Part shown: positions 17,811-28,100 of the stretch, piece by piece
How the letters are laid out: each line of letters opens with the position of its first letter
Position numbering within the stretch: position 1 is the stretch's first letter
Assembly (NCBI RefSeq): GCF_003259155.1
Contig: NZ_QGMQ01000006.1
Location: forward strand, 124,001 to 188,000
Origin: Marinimicrobium alkaliphilum
GTDB taxonomy: Bacteria > Pseudomonadota > Gammaproteobacteria > Pseudomonadales > Cellvibrionaceae
Direction of reading: 5' to 3'
DNA length: 64,000 nucleotides
The notes under the pieces: generated by a model
Databases searched by the model: none
What the model saw: only the letters and a program-made list of their open reading frames with translations
Told to the model about the DNA's origin: nothing
Made by a program: the position numbers and the translations under genes

Positions 17811-19021
17811 GTATGCGCACGATCGCGACGCCCCTCGCCGAGGCAGAACTGCCCCGAGCCTGCGAGGCCGAACTGCATGCCATTGCCGACTGGTGGCTGA
17901 CCCATACGATCGACCGCGAGCGAGGAGGGTTCTATGGAGAAGTGGATGTAGACAATCAATCTCTGCCCGACGCGCCCAAGAGCATCATTCTGAATACTCG
18001 AGTTCTCTGGTTTTTCAGCGAAGCGGCACTTGCCACAGGCGACGCTCGCTATCGCGACGCCGCTTGCCGGGCGTTCGACTATCTGAGCGAACACTTTGTT
18101 GACCGCGCCCACGGCGGGGTCTATTGGGAGGTGGACGCCGAGGGCGAGGTACATGCGGACAAGAAGCAGGTCTATGCTCAGGGCTTCGCCATCTATGCCT
18201 TGTGTGCCTATTACCGGCTCTCAGACAATCCCGAAGCCCGGGCCCTGGCGCTCTCACTGTTTGAACACGTCGAGCGACATGCGCGTGATGCCGATCAAGG
18301 CGGTTACCTCGAAGCTTTGTCCAACGCGTGGGGACCGCTGGAGGACTTTCGCCTGAGCGACAAAGACCTCAACTTCCCCAAGACCATGAATACTCACCTG
18401 CACATTCTCGAAGCCTATACGAGTCTCTACCAGGTGGCACCACAAGCGGCCGTCAAGGAAGCGCTGCGTCATACCATCGACGTTTTTGCGCACCATATCA
18501 TCGACACGGACAGCGGCCACTTGCGCATGTTTATGGGGCTGGACTGGCAGGACCACTCCACCGGGCTGAGCTATGGTCACGACATTGAATGCAGCTGGCT
18601 ACTGCTCAAGGCACTCAAGGCGCTGGGCGATGCCGACCTCAGTAACCAGTTGGAGCCCCTGGCAGTAAAGATGGCCGAAGTCTGCCACCGTGAAGCCTTG
18701 GGTAAACACGGTGAGTTGATGGACGCCTACGATTTTTCCAGCCAGCGCTATCACACGGAGCGCATCTGGTGGGTTCAGGCCGAGGCGCTGGTGGGCTTTG
18801 TCTACGCCTACCGCCACACCGACGACTGCCGCTATCTGAGCGCCGCGGAAAAACTCTGGACCTTTATCAAGCATTACCAGATCGACACCCAGGGAGGCGA
18901 GTGGTTTTGGCTGTCCACACTGGACAGCGGCCACCGCAGTCATTACAAGGTGGGCGCCTGGAAATGCCCTTATCACAACGGTCGCGCCATGCTCGAAGTG
19001 ATGCGCCTACTGAGTCCGTAA
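17807..19021 (+). CDS. Cellobiose/mannobiose 2-epimerase
   Basis: A 404-residue AGE-superfamily enzyme that epimerises the reducing-end sugar of beta-1,4-mannobiose to give mannosylglucose, the MGP substrate. Hallmarks of the cellobiose-epimerase branch: KTMNTHLHILEAY (His197/His199), SYGHDIECSWLL (His258), RIWWVQAEAL and KVGAWKCPYHNGRA (His390). Length matches the family (~400). Translationally coupled to MGP through a 4-bp overlap; the next gene, a mannanase, starts 48 bp later. The operon order phosphorylase-epimerase-mannanases is the textbook mannobiose pathway arrangement. High confidence. Confidence 0.93.
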   Translation: MSMRTIATPLAEAELPRACEAELHAIADWWLTHTIDRERGGFYGEVDVDNQSLPDAPKSIILNTRVLWFFSEAALATGDARYRDAACRAFDYLSEHFVDRAHGGVYWEVDAEGEVHADKKQVYAQGFAIYALCAYYRLSDNPEARALALSLFEHVERHARDADQGGYLEALSNAWGPLEDFRLSDKDLNFPKTMNTHLHILEAYTSLYQVAPQAAVKEALRHTIDVFAHHIIDTDSGHLRMFMGLDWQDHSTGLSYGHDIECSWLLLKALKALGDADLSNQLEPLAVKMAEVCHREALGKHGELMDAYDFSSQRYHTERIWWVQAEALVGFVYAYRHTDDCRYLSAAEKLWTFIKHYQIDTQGGEWFWLSTLDSGHRSHYKVGAWKCPYHNGRAMLEVMRLLSP

Positions 19022-19069
19022 ATGCCGGCACGGCACCGGTGAACCAACCCGAATATCACGAGGCCAATA

Positions 19070-20257
19070 ATGAACAATGCTCCCTCTCTCGCTCGTCTTG
19101 GCGCCGCTCTGACGCTGACCCTTTTGGTCGCTTGCGGCGGCAACAATCAGCCCGATAACGATCTGACGCCGCCGACCGATCAGAATAACGGCTCCGCCAG
19201 CACCAGCAGTGCGAGCAGCAACAGTAGCGCAAGCAGCGCCCCCAGCGACGCGCAGATTCCGCTCGTGGAAAACTGCCGCTTTGAGTTTACCGAACGCGCC
19301 CTGCCCGACGAGCTGCCGGGCTTTCATGTCGAGGGCACGCAACTGCTCGACGGCAATGGCAATCCCTTTATCATGCGCGGCGTCAACTACCCCTATGCCT
19401 GGTACCGTCAACGCGATACCGCTCAGGACTTCAGTGACATTGCCGCCACCTGCGCCAACAGTGTGCGCGTCGTGCTCGCCAACGGCGAGCAGTGGAACCG
19501 GGTCAATGGCGAAGAGCTCAGCGCCATCATCAACTGGCTGCGCGAGCGCCAGATGATCGCCATCCTCGAGGTCCACGACGCCACCGGCTGGCCCGAAAAC
19601 AATTCCGCCGCGCACCCGGACACCGCCGTGGACTACTGGCTGAGCGACGACATCCGTGCCGCCATTGACGGTACCGAAAACCATGTGATCATCAATATTG
19701 CCAATGAACCGCTGGGTAACTTTTACAACGAAGAAGCCGACAGAAACCGCAGCGAATGGATCGACTACCACACGCGTGCCATTGAGCGCCTGCGCGCAGC
19801 CGGACTCCCGCATACCCTGATCGTCGATGCCCCCAACTGGGGCCAGGACTGGACCAACAGCATGCGCGACGGTGATGCAGCCCAGCAGGTGTTTGATGCA
19901 GACCCGGATGGCAATGTGGTGTTCTCGATCCACATGTACCACGTGTACGACAGTCGCGCGCGCATTCAGGCTTACTTTGAAGCCTTCGCAGAAAAAGAAC
20001 TGCCGCTGATTGTCGGCGAATTCGCAGCCGACCACGCCGGCGATGGCAATGTCGTCGAGGATGCCATTCTCGACTTTGCCGAAGTCTACGGTGCGGGCTA
20101 CCTCGGCTGGTCCTGGTCCGGCAACAGCAGTCACCTGGTCAGCCTTGATATTGTCCTGGACTTCGACCCGGACAAACTGAGCGACTGGGGCCTGCGCCTG
20201 ATTCACGGCGACGACGGTATCGCCCAGACGTCCGAGCTGTGCACCTGCTTTGAATAA
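19070..20257 (+). CDS. GH5 endo-beta-1,4-mannanase, lipoprotein
   Basis: A 395-residue secreted lipoprotein (lipobox LVAC, Cys22) with a Ser/Asn-rich linker (residues ~38-60) as in cellulolytic gammaproteobacteria, followed by a single GH5 domain (~85-380). The catalytic acid/base is Glu213 in IANEPLGN, the nucleophile Glu317 in LPLIVGEFA. Other GH5 landmarks: FIMRGVNYPYAW, NSVRVVLANG, EVHDATGW (strand-4 His) and GWSWSGNS. The sequence pattern suggests the GH5_8-type bacterial mannanases, by recollection. It lies between the epimerase and the GH26 mannanase in one operon. It would cut mannan at the outer surface, with fragments imported by the TonB receptor. Confidence 0.9.
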   Translation: MNNAPSLARLGAALTLTLLVACGGNNQPDNDLTPPTDQNNGSASTSSASSNSSASSAPSDAQIPLVENCRFEFTERALPDELPGFHVEGTQLLDGNGNPFIMRGVNYPYAWYRQRDTAQDFSDIAATCANSVRVVLANGEQWNRVNGEELSAIINWLRERQMIAILEVHDATGWPENNSAAHPDTAVDYWLSDDIRAAIDGTENHVIINIANEPLGNFYNEEADRNRSEWIDYHTRAIERLRAAGLPHTLIVDAPNWGQDWTNSMRDGDAAQQVFDADPDGNVVFSIHMYHVYDSRARIQAYFEAFAEKELPLIVGEFAADHAGDGNVVEDAILDFAEVYGAGYLGWSWSGNSSHLVSLDIVLDFDPDKLSDWGLRLIHGDDGIAQTSELCTCFE

Positions 20258-20300
20258 CCCGACACGTCACCCTGGAACAGGATTCAAAAGGTTTGTTGAT

Positions 20301-21518
20301 ATGAACGCACGTTTTTTGCGCCGCAGCGCCGCACTGATTTTCGCTCTCGGGCTGATCACGGCCTGCAGTGATCAGCCTCAAACCGATACCGACACGCCCG
20401 ATACCGTCGATCCGCGCTACACGCTGGTGGATCCCAACGCCAGTGACGCGACGCGCGCACTGCAGCGCAACCTCTGGTCACTCACGGGCGAGGCGCTGCT
20501 TTTCGGTCATCAGGACAGTCTCGCCTACGGCGTCACCTGGTTTGCCGACCCATTGCGCTCGGACGTGCACGACGTGACCGGAGCTTTTCCCGCCGTTTAC
20601 GGGTGGGAGCTGGGCAACCTGGCGCTCGGGCACGAGCAGAACCTGGACGGTGTCAACTTTGCGAACATGCAGGAGTGGATCCGCACTGGCTTTCGCCAGG
20701 GCAGTATCATTACCCTCGGCTGGCACATGACCAGTCCGGTCACCGGTGAGGACGCCTGGGTCAGGCAACCGACCGTGGAGCACATCATTCCCGGCGGCGC
20801 TCATCACGATGCCCTCAAAGCCTACCTGGATACCCTTGCCGATTTTGTGCGCACATTGACCTTCGAGGACGACGTGGGTCAAGAGCAGTTGATTCCGATC
20901 ATCTTCCGGCCCTGGCACGAACACAATGGCGACTGGTTCTGGTGGGGCAAGGGGCACGTGTCGGAGCGGGACTTTATCACTCTCTGGCGCTTTACCGTGA
21001 ACTACCTGCGCGATGAAAAAGGCCTGAACAATCTGCTCTATGCCTTTTCGCCCGATCGCAGTCGCACCGACCTCGCCAACTTTGAGCAGGATTATTTCTA
21101 CGCCTATCCGGGCGACGACTATGTGGATATTCTTGGCTTTGACAACTACTGGGATCTGGGCCACGCCAGCAACACCACCCCGACAGAGCAGCAGATGGCC
21201 GACTTTGTACAGAGTCTGGATGCCCTCGGACGCATTGCCGCTGAGCGCCAGAAACTGACCGCCCTGACCGAGGCCGGGCAGGACACACTCACCGATGCGA
21301 ACTTCTATACCGAGCGCTTCCTGCCCGGCTTTCTCGCTACCGACAACACACGTCGCATGGTGTACACCCTGGTGTGGCGCAACGCCAATCGGGACAAAGA
21401 AGAGCGGGATCATTTTTATGCGCCCTATCCGGACCACCCTGCGGCCGCGGACTTTGTCGATTTCTACGAGCACCCTTTTACCCGCTTTAACGACGGGCTA
21501 CCCCCGCTGTATCAATAA
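20301..21518 (+). CDS. GH26 beta-mannanase, lipoprotein
   Basis: A 405-residue lipoprotein (lipobox LITAC, Cys22) with one GH26 domain. Acid/base Glu207 in FRPWHEHNGDWFWW, nucleophile Glu324 in LTALTEAG, and the early LLFGHQDSLAYG and AVYGWELG segments are typical of GH26 mannanases of the CjMan26C kind. The ATG at 20301 opens directly into the signal peptide and follows AAAGG; a longer in-frame reading from 20250 lacks sense. It ends the mannan operon and its stop overlaps the convergent dgt stop by a few bases. Role: attacks manno-oligosaccharides or mannan at the cell surface. Confidence 0.92.
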   Translation: MNARFLRRSAALIFALGLITACSDQPQTDTDTPDTVDPRYTLVDPNASDATRALQRNLWSLTGEALLFGHQDSLAYGVTWFADPLRSDVHDVTGAFPAVYGWELGNLALGHEQNLDGVNFANMQEWIRTGFRQGSIITLGWHMTSPVTGEDAWVRQPTVEHIIPGGAHHDALKAYLDTLADFVRTLTFEDDVGQEQLIPIIFRPWHEHNGDWFWWGKGHVSERDFITLWRFTVNYLRDEKGLNNLLYAFSPDRSRTDLANFEQDYFYAYPGDDYVDILGFDNYWDLGHASNTTPTEQQMADFVQSLDALGRIAAERQKLTALTEAGQDTLTDANFYTERFLPGFLATDNTRRMVYTLVWRNANRDKEERDHFYAPYPDHPAAADFVDFYEHPFTRFNDGLPPLYQ

Positions 21519-22876
21519 CGCGGCGCGCCCATACCGTTAAACTGCTTTGCCAGGTTGGTGGCATAGTTATCGGTCATACCGCTGATGTAGTCGATCACGG
21601 CCATCAGTGACAGGTATTGATAACTGCCCCGCTTGGCAAACACATCCGGGTGAAAACTGTTTTCACCGATCAGGGCCAGCACCCGCTTATCCTTGTAAGT
21701 CACCTTGTCCGGATCACCGAGCAGCGCATCGACCGCACCGCACAAGGTCGACAACAGCGTTGCAATAGTATTGTAGGCGCCGATTTCCAGCTCCACCCGT
21801 TTAGCGTGATTGAAGATCTTGTCTTTGGCCAGGTCCTTGGCCGCCTGCACGGCATCGCGCACGGTCGGCTCACACAGGGAAATCAGGTCACCCTTAACGC
21901 GCCCGGCAAGAAAGTCCTGCTGATTCGCCATAAAAGCCTCGGTGGCCGCCGTGATAAAGGCGTCAATCACTTTGCCCCTCAGAATCGCCGGCTTGCGTCC
22001 CACATCGACCCGATCCAGAGCCTGCTCCAGGTCGCGCGCCTGGGCCGGATCGAGTACCGGACGCAACAGCGCGTAAATTTCTTCCCAGCGCACGATGCCC
22101 ATCTCCAGACCATCTTCAAGATCGACAATGCCATAGCAAAAATCGTCTGCGGCCTCCATCAGATACACCAGTGGGTGACGGCAGTACCAGTTGTCGCCCA
22201 AGGGCAGCAGCCCCGTGCTCTTCGCAATCTCGTGAAAGTACTCCAGCTCGGACTGGAACACGCCGTACTTGCTCTGCTTGGGCCGCTTGCGATCGACGCT
22301 GTCGACCGCGCACCAGGGATACTTGATCGCCGCCGACAGGGTCGCATAGGTCAGGCGCATGCCTTCCTGGTGCTGGTAATACTCGGAGGTGGTCAACACC
22401 CGCAAACCCTGGGCATTGCCCTCAAACATACGCAGGTCATCGCGCTCGGCGCGCTCCAGGTGCTTCAGGTAACCGGCACCGTCTTTCTGAAACCAGTTGC
22501 GGATGGCCTCCTCCCCGGTATGACCAAAGGGCGGGTTACCGATGTCGTGAGCGAGGCAACTGGACTGGACGATATCGCCGATGTCACTGGGCTCCAGCGG
22601 CTCCGGCAGGTCGCCCCGATCGCGCAGGGCTTTGCCGACACGCATACCGAGGGTGCGCCCGACACAGGCCACTTCAAGGCTGTGAGTCAGGCGATTGTGA
22701 ACGTGATCGTTGATCGCCAGTGGGTGGACCTGGGTCTTGCGCGCCAGGCGACGAAACGCCCCGGAAAAAATGATCTTGTCGTGATCGGAATGAAAGGGCG
22801 AGCGCCCTTCTTCGCTCTTTGCCGGACGTTGGCCGAGACGCTCGGCACACAACAATTTTTCCCACTGCATGGACAT
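21512..22876 (-). CDS. dgt: Deoxyguanosinetriphosphate triphosphohydrolase-like protein
   Basis: A 454-residue cytosolic HD-domain dNTPase that releases triphosphate from dGTP or other dNTPs. The metal-binding HD motifs are intact: RLTHSLEVA (His65) and CLAHDIGNPPFGHTGE (His110-Asp111). The opening ends in SPFHSDHDKIIFSGAFRRL, as usual for Dgt. The start at 22876 was preferred over the ATG two codons on because AGGAGG lies 6 bp ahead of it. Length fits the type-2 Dgt group (~440-500). Single gene, convergent with the mannan operon, functionally unrelated to it. Confidence 0.9.
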   Translation of the reverse strand: MSMQWEKLLCAERLGQRPAKSEEGRSPFHSDHDKIIFSGAFRRLARKTQVHPLAINDHVHNRLTHSLEVACVGRTLGMRVGKALRDRGDLPEPLEPSDIGDIVQSSCLAHDIGNPPFGHTGEEAIRNWFQKDGAGYLKHLERAERDDLRMFEGNAQGLRVLTTSEYYQHQEGMRLTYATLSAAIKYPWCAVDSVDRKRPKQSKYGVFQSELEYFHEIAKSTGLLPLGDNWYCRHPLVYLMEAADDFCYGIVDLEDGLEMGIVRWEEIYALLRPVLDPAQARDLEQALDRVDVGRKPAILRGKVIDAFITAATEAFMANQQDFLAGRVKGDLISLCEPTVRDAVQAAKDLAKDKIFNHAKRVELEIGAYNTIATLLSTLCGAVDALLGDPDKVTYKDKRVLALIGENSFHPDVFAKRGSYQYLSLMAVIDYISGMTDNYATNLAKQFNGMGAPRY

Positions 22877-23075
22877 TCACGTCCTCCTCACTCACGTTGA
22901 CTACGCACCAGTATGGCACACAGCAATCTGTCTGGCGCACAAACACGGCGCACGCCGCCGGGCCTTTCTGGGCCTAAAACAGGATTGCCAGACGGCCCTA
23001 TCCTCTCACGCAAACGCTTGTTTTACCGCAATTTTTTTCGCACCCGAAACCTCCTGCTCGCGCTTGCTCGCGCGC

Positions 23076-23091
23076 TGGCACAGTTTCTGCT
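23076..23091 (+). promoter_or_regulatory. Sigma-54-type promoter upstream of allophanate hydrolase
   Basis: TGGCACAGTTTCTGCT matches the -24/-12 consensus TGGCACG-N4-TTGCW at all but two positions, with GG and GC exactly 10 bases apart. It lies 49 bp before the ATG, consistent with nitrogen (NtrC) control. The rest of the 264-bp gap upstream of the gene shows nothing else I can name. Confidence 0.6.
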
Positions 23092-23101
23092 GAATACCGA
23101 T

Positions 23102-23111
23102 TTGTATACAA
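23102..23111. promoter_or_regulatory. Candidate GntR operator at the predicted start site
   Basis: Perfect 10-bp palindrome TTGTATACAA about 12 bp after the -12 GC of the sigma-54-like promoter, where transcription should begin. FCD-type GntR proteins bind such sites, and one is encoded at 28768 in the same operon. Confidence 0.5.
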
Positions 23112-23140
23112 GATGGTATTTCATTCACAGAGGAGCGCCT

Positions 23141-24940
23141 ATGACCACAGCTGGCAGCCCGAGCACGCTCGGCTGGACCATATCCGACTGGCTTGATGCC
23201 TATCGCGAGCAGCGTATTGAGCCGCGCAAGGCTCTGCACGCACTGCGCGATGCACTCGCCAGCGACGACCCCGCCTGGATCCACATTGTCAGCCCAGCCC
23301 AGCTGGACGCGCAACTGGACGCGCTGGTCGAAGATCCATTGCTGCCGCTTTACGCTGTCCCCACTGTGGTCAAAGACAATATTGATGTCGCCGGTCTGCC
23401 CACCACCGCTGCCTGCCCCGAATTCAGCTATACCCCCAAGCGCGACGCCACCAGCGTCGCCCGCCTGCGCGCCGCCGGCGCCATTGTGCTCGCCAAAACC
23501 AATCTCGACCAGTTTGCCACCGGTCTGGTGGGCACCCGCTCACCCTACGGCGCGGTGCCCAACACCTTCAGTCCCGACCATGTTTCCGGCGGCTCCAGCT
23601 CCGGCTCGGCAGTTGCCGTGGCGCGCGGTCTGGTGCCCTTCAGCCTGGGCACTGATACGGCGGGGTCCGGCCGGGTACCGGCGGGCTTCAACAATATCGT
23701 CGGCCTGAAGCCCACCAAGGGTCGCTTCAGTACCTCAGGCGTCGTGCCCGCCTGTCGCAGTCTGGACTGCGTGTCCATCTTTGCGCTCGACCTTGACGAT
23801 GCCGACAGCGTCGCGGTTGTGCTGGAAGCCTTCGACCCCGCCGATGGCTACTCCCGGCACAAGCCGCAGCCGGCCACGTTTGTCGGCGACAGACCGCGCC
23901 TGGGCATTCCCGCCGAGCCCCAATGGTTTGGTGACAGCCAGGCCGAACAGGCCTGGCACAGCGCACTCGATCAGTGGCAGGCACTGGGCGCAGAGCTGGT
24001 GCCGATCGACTTTACCCCGATGCAGACCCTGGCAGAGCTCCTCTACGGCGGCCCCTGGGTAGCCGAGCGCCATGCCGCCGTGGCCGACTTTATGCGCGAG
24101 CACGCCGACGCCATGAATCCGGTGGTGCGCGGCATCATCGAGCAGGCGAAAAACTTTTCCGCCACCGATGCCTACCGGGCGGAATACCGGCGCGCCGAAC
24201 TGGCGCGGGACATCCAGACGCTGATGGCGAGCGTCGACAGCCTGCTGGTACCCACCGCACCGCGCCTGCCCACACTTGCACAGGTGGAAGCCGAGCCGGT
24301 TCTGGTCAACAGCCAGCTCGGCACCTACACCAATTTTGTCAATCTGGCGGACTGCTCGGCCCTGGCCCTGCCCGCCGGACTGCGCAGTGACGGCCTGCCC
24401 TTTGGCGTCACCCTGATCGGTCCGGCCTGGCAGGACGACGCGCTGGTGGAACTGGGCCAACGCTGGCAGCGTCAGGCGCCCTGGACCCGCGGCGCTCTCA
24501 AGGCGGCGCTGCCCGCACCGCGGCAAAATGACAGCGCGCCCGCCGGTTACGTGCGCCTGGCCGTGGTCGGTGCGCACCTTTCCGGGATGCCTCTCAACAG
24601 CCAGTTGACCGAGCGCCATGCGCGTTTCGTCGAAGCGACTTTTACCGCGAGCAACTACCAGTTGTTTGCGTTACCCAATACCACCCCGCCCAAGCCCGGA
24701 CTCATGCGCACCGAATCCCGGGGTCAACCCATTGCGGTGGAGCTGTGGGATGTCCCTGAGCCGCTGTTCGGCAGTTTTGTCGCGCTGATTCCGGCTCCGC
24801 TCGGCATCGGCACGCTGACCCTCCAGGACGGGCGCCAGGTGAAAGGTTTTATTTGCGAGCAGGTCGCCACCGAAGGCGCCAACGACATCACCCATCTGGG
24901 CGGTTGGCGCGCGTTTATTGCGCAGACGGCAACGGCGTAA
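23141..24940 (+). CDS. atzF: Allophanate hydrolase
   Basis: A 599-residue amidase-signature enzyme hydrolysing allophanate to CO2 and ammonia, the second step of urea amidolyase. Catalytic triad visible: Lys78 (VVKDNIDVAG), the cis-Ser in HVSGGSSSGSAVA and the nucleophile Ser176 in TDTAGSGRVPA. The extra C-terminal domain (~470-599) found in full-length allophanate hydrolases is present. The ATG at 23141 follows GAGG; the frame is open further upstream but overlaps the promoter. It precedes urea carboxylase by 187 bp, which includes a REP-like dyad. High confidence. Confidence 0.93.
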   Translation: MTTAGSPSTLGWTISDWLDAYREQRIEPRKALHALRDALASDDPAWIHIVSPAQLDAQLDALVEDPLLPLYAVPTVVKDNIDVAGLPTTAACPEFSYTPKRDATSVARLRAAGAIVLAKTNLDQFATGLVGTRSPYGAVPNTFSPDHVSGGSSSGSAVAVARGLVPFSLGTDTAGSGRVPAGFNNIVGLKPTKGRFSTSGVVPACRSLDCVSIFALDLDDADSVAVVLEAFDPADGYSRHKPQPATFVGDRPRLGIPAEPQWFGDSQAEQAWHSALDQWQALGAELVPIDFTPMQTLAELLYGGPWVAERHAAVADFMREHADAMNPVVRGIIEQAKNFSATDAYRAEYRRAELARDIQTLMASVDSLLVPTAPRLPTLAQVEAEPVLVNSQLGTYTNFVNLADCSALALPAGLRSDGLPFGVTLIGPAWQDDALVELGQRWQRQAPWTRGALKAALPAPRQNDSAPAGYVRLAVVGAHLSGMPLNSQLTERHARFVEATFTASNYQLFALPNTTPPKPGLMRTESRGQPIAVELWDVPEPLFGSFVALIPAPLGIGTLTLQDGRQVKGFICEQVATEGANDITHLGGWRAFIAQTATA

Positions 24941-24968
24941 ATGGCGGGGACAGCGTGCCAATGCTCAA

Positions 24969-25013
24969 GTAGGTCGGATTAGCCCGAAGGGCGTAATCCG
25001 ACACCTGAGGCAC
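24969..25013. repeat. REP-like dyad element
   Basis: GTAGGTCGGATTAGC...GCGTAATCCGACA plus the trailing CTGAGGCAC box. Same family as the array at 34747-35009. Inverted half-sites TCGGATTA/TAATCCGA can form a hairpin. Located between allophanate hydrolase and urea carboxylase. Confidence 0.8.
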
Positions 25014-25127
25014 CTGATCGCGAAAGAACACCCCGACAAAAACTGAATACCGAATACCAAAAACGGCAACACGGAAAAACCCAAAAAAACCACAACCGAT
25101 AGCTATACGAAAACCACGGAGCACACC

Positions 25128-28100
25128 ATGCTGGACACCGTACTGATTGCCAACCGCGGGGAAATCGCGGTTCGTATCGCCAAAACGCTCAAGACCATGG
25201 GCATCAAGTCGGTCGCGATCTATTCCGACGCCGACCGCAACAGCGCCCATGTCAGTGCCTGCGACAGCGCCGTCGCCCTGGGTGGCAACAGCGCCGCCGA
25301 GAGTTACCTGCAGGCAGATAAGATTCTGGCAATCGCCAAAGAGTGCGGCGCCCAGGCGGTAATCCCCGGTTACGGTTTCCTCTCAGAAAACGCCGACTTT
25401 GCCGAGCAGTGCGAGGCCGCCGGTATCGCCTTCTGCGGCCCGACCCCCGATCAGATCCGCCAGTTCGGTTTAAAGCACACCTCCCGGGAAATCGCCGAGC
25501 GCGCGGGCGTGCCCCTGACCCCCGGCACGGGCCTGCTCGACTCACTCGACCAGGCACTGACCGAAGCCGACAAGCTGGGTTACCCGGTGATGCTCAAAAG
25601 CACCGCCGGAGGTGGCGGCATCGGTCTGACCCGCTGCGACGACGCCGATGCGCTCAAGGAGGCCTTTGAAAGCGTCAAGCGCCTGGGGCAAAACTTCTTC
25701 AGCGACAGCGGTGTATTTCTGGAACGCTTTGTCGACAATGCCCGGCACGTGGAAGTGCAGATATTTGGCGACGGCAAAGGGGGTGTCATCGCCCTGGGCG
25801 AACGCGACTGCTCCCTGCAGCGGCGCAACCAGAAAGTGGTCGAGGAAACGCCGGCACCGAAACTGCCCGCCGCCACCCGCGAACAACTCCTGCAGGCCTC
25901 GATCAGTCTGGGCCAGGCGGTCAACTACCGCTCCGCCGGCACGGTGGAGTATATCTACGACCCGGCCCGGGACGCTTTCTACTTTCTGGAAGTGAACACC
26001 CGCCTGCAGGTTGAGCATCCCATTACCGAAGCCTGCACCGGCGTCGACCTGGTACAGTGGATGGTCGAAACCGCAGGCGGCAACCCGCCGGACACCCAAC
26101 AGGTGATCGAGCCCAAGGGCGCCGCCATCGAAGTGCGCCTCTACGCCGAAGATCCGGTCAAGGATTTTCAGCCCTCCCCGGGGGTGCTCACCGACGTGCA
26201 CTTTCCCGAGGGCTGTCGTATCGATACCTGGGTGGACACCGGCACCGAAGTGTCGCCCCACTACGACCCGATGATCGCGAAAATTATTGTCGAGGGCAAA
26301 GACCGCGCCGACGCCATCGCCAAGATGAGCGACGTTCTGAAAGCCACCCGCGCCATGGGTATCAGCACCAACCTGGATTACCTGCGCCAGATTATCGACA
26401 GCGATTTTTTTGCGCGCGGCGATGTCGCCACCAATCAGTTGGCCAGCTTTGAATATCAGGCCCCGGTGGTGGAAGTGGTGCACCCGGGGACCTACACCAG
26501 TGTCCAGGATTACCCGGGGCGCACCGGCTACTGGGGTATCGGCGTGCCGCCCTCGGGTCCCATGGACGATTACGCCTTTCGCCTGGCCAACCGCATCGTC
26601 GGGAATCACAGTGACGCTGCCGGTCTGGAATTCACCATCGTCGGCGCCAAGCTGCGCTTTCACAGCGACGCGCTCATTGCCCTGACCGGCGCGCAGACCC
26701 CGGCCACTCTCGACGGCGAAGCCATGCCCCTGTGGCAGCCGGTGAGCGTCAAAGCCGGCCAACTGCTGGACGTGGGCAAGGCCACCGCCGGCTGCCGCAC
26801 CTATCTGGCGATTCGCAACGGTATTGACGTCCCCGCCTACCTGGGCAGCCGATCGACCTTCGCTCTCGGGCAGTTTGGCGGCCACGGCGGGCGTATTCTG
26901 CGCGCCGGCGATATGCTCGGCATCAGCAACCCCGATTTTCCCGCCTGCACCACGCCCGCGCCCAACTACTCACCGGCGCCCGCGCCCGAGGCTTTTATCC
27001 CCGCCTACGGTCAGAACGATGAAGGCCCGGTGGAGTGGGAAGTGGGCGTACTTTACGGTCCGCACGGAGCGCCCGACTTTTTTACCGACGAGGCGATCGA
27101 GATGTTTTTCGATACCGCCTGGGAAGTGCACTACAACTCCAACCGTCTGGGTATTCGCCTGAACGGCCCCAAGCCCACCTGGACCCGCAACGACGGCGGC
27201 GAAGCGGGACTGCACCCGTCCAACATCCACGACACCGAATACGCCGTGGGCTCGATCAACTTTACCGGCGACATGCCGGTCATTCTGACCAAAGACGGCC
27301 CCAGTCTGGGCGGCTTTGTCTGCCCGGTCACCATCTGTAAAGCCGAGCTGTGGAAAGTGGGCCAGGTCAAACCCGGCGACAAACTGCGCTTCAAGCGCCT
27401 GAGTTTTGAGACTGCCCTGGCGATGGAAACCGCCATCGACGAGGCCATTGATAACCTGAGTGCCCCGGCCGAGATTACACCGCTGCCCGAACCCGCACGT
27501 GAACACACGCTCTCTGAATGCATCCTCGCGGCCCTGCCCGAAACCGATGAACGCCCCACGGTCACCTACCGTCAGGCGGGTGACAAGTACATCCTGCTGG
27601 AGTACGGCCCCAACGTCATGGATCTGCGCTTTCGACTGCGCGTGCACGCATTGATGGAAGCACTCAAGGCCAATCCCGTTGAAGGCATTATCGAGCTTTC
27701 TCCCGGCGTGCGTTCGCTGCAGATCAACTACGACAGTCGCGTTCTGCATCAAACCGATTTGATGAAAGCCCTGCTCGACACCGAGGCCACTCTGCCACCG
27801 GTGGACACCCTGCGCGTGCCGAGTCGTGTCATCTATCTGCCCATGGCCTTTGAAGATTCCGCCACCCTGGACGCCGTGGCCCGCTACCGCCAGTCGGTGC
27901 GCGATACCGCCCCCTGGCTGCCCAGCAACACCGAGTTTATGCGCCGCATCAATGGTCTGGACAGTATCGAGCAGGTGCGCGACGTTCTCTTTAACGCCAG
28001 CTATCTGGTGCTTGGACTGGGCGATGTTTACCTGGGTGCGCCCTGCGCGGTGCCGGTGGATCCGCGCCACCGCTTGCTCACTTCCAAGTACAACCCCGCG

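Noticed and set aside
22913-23140. Upstream extension of the allophanate hydrolase frame
   Set aside because: The extension covers the sigma-54-like promoter and the GntR palindrome; the ATG at 23141 has a Shine-Dalgarno site and the family N-terminus.
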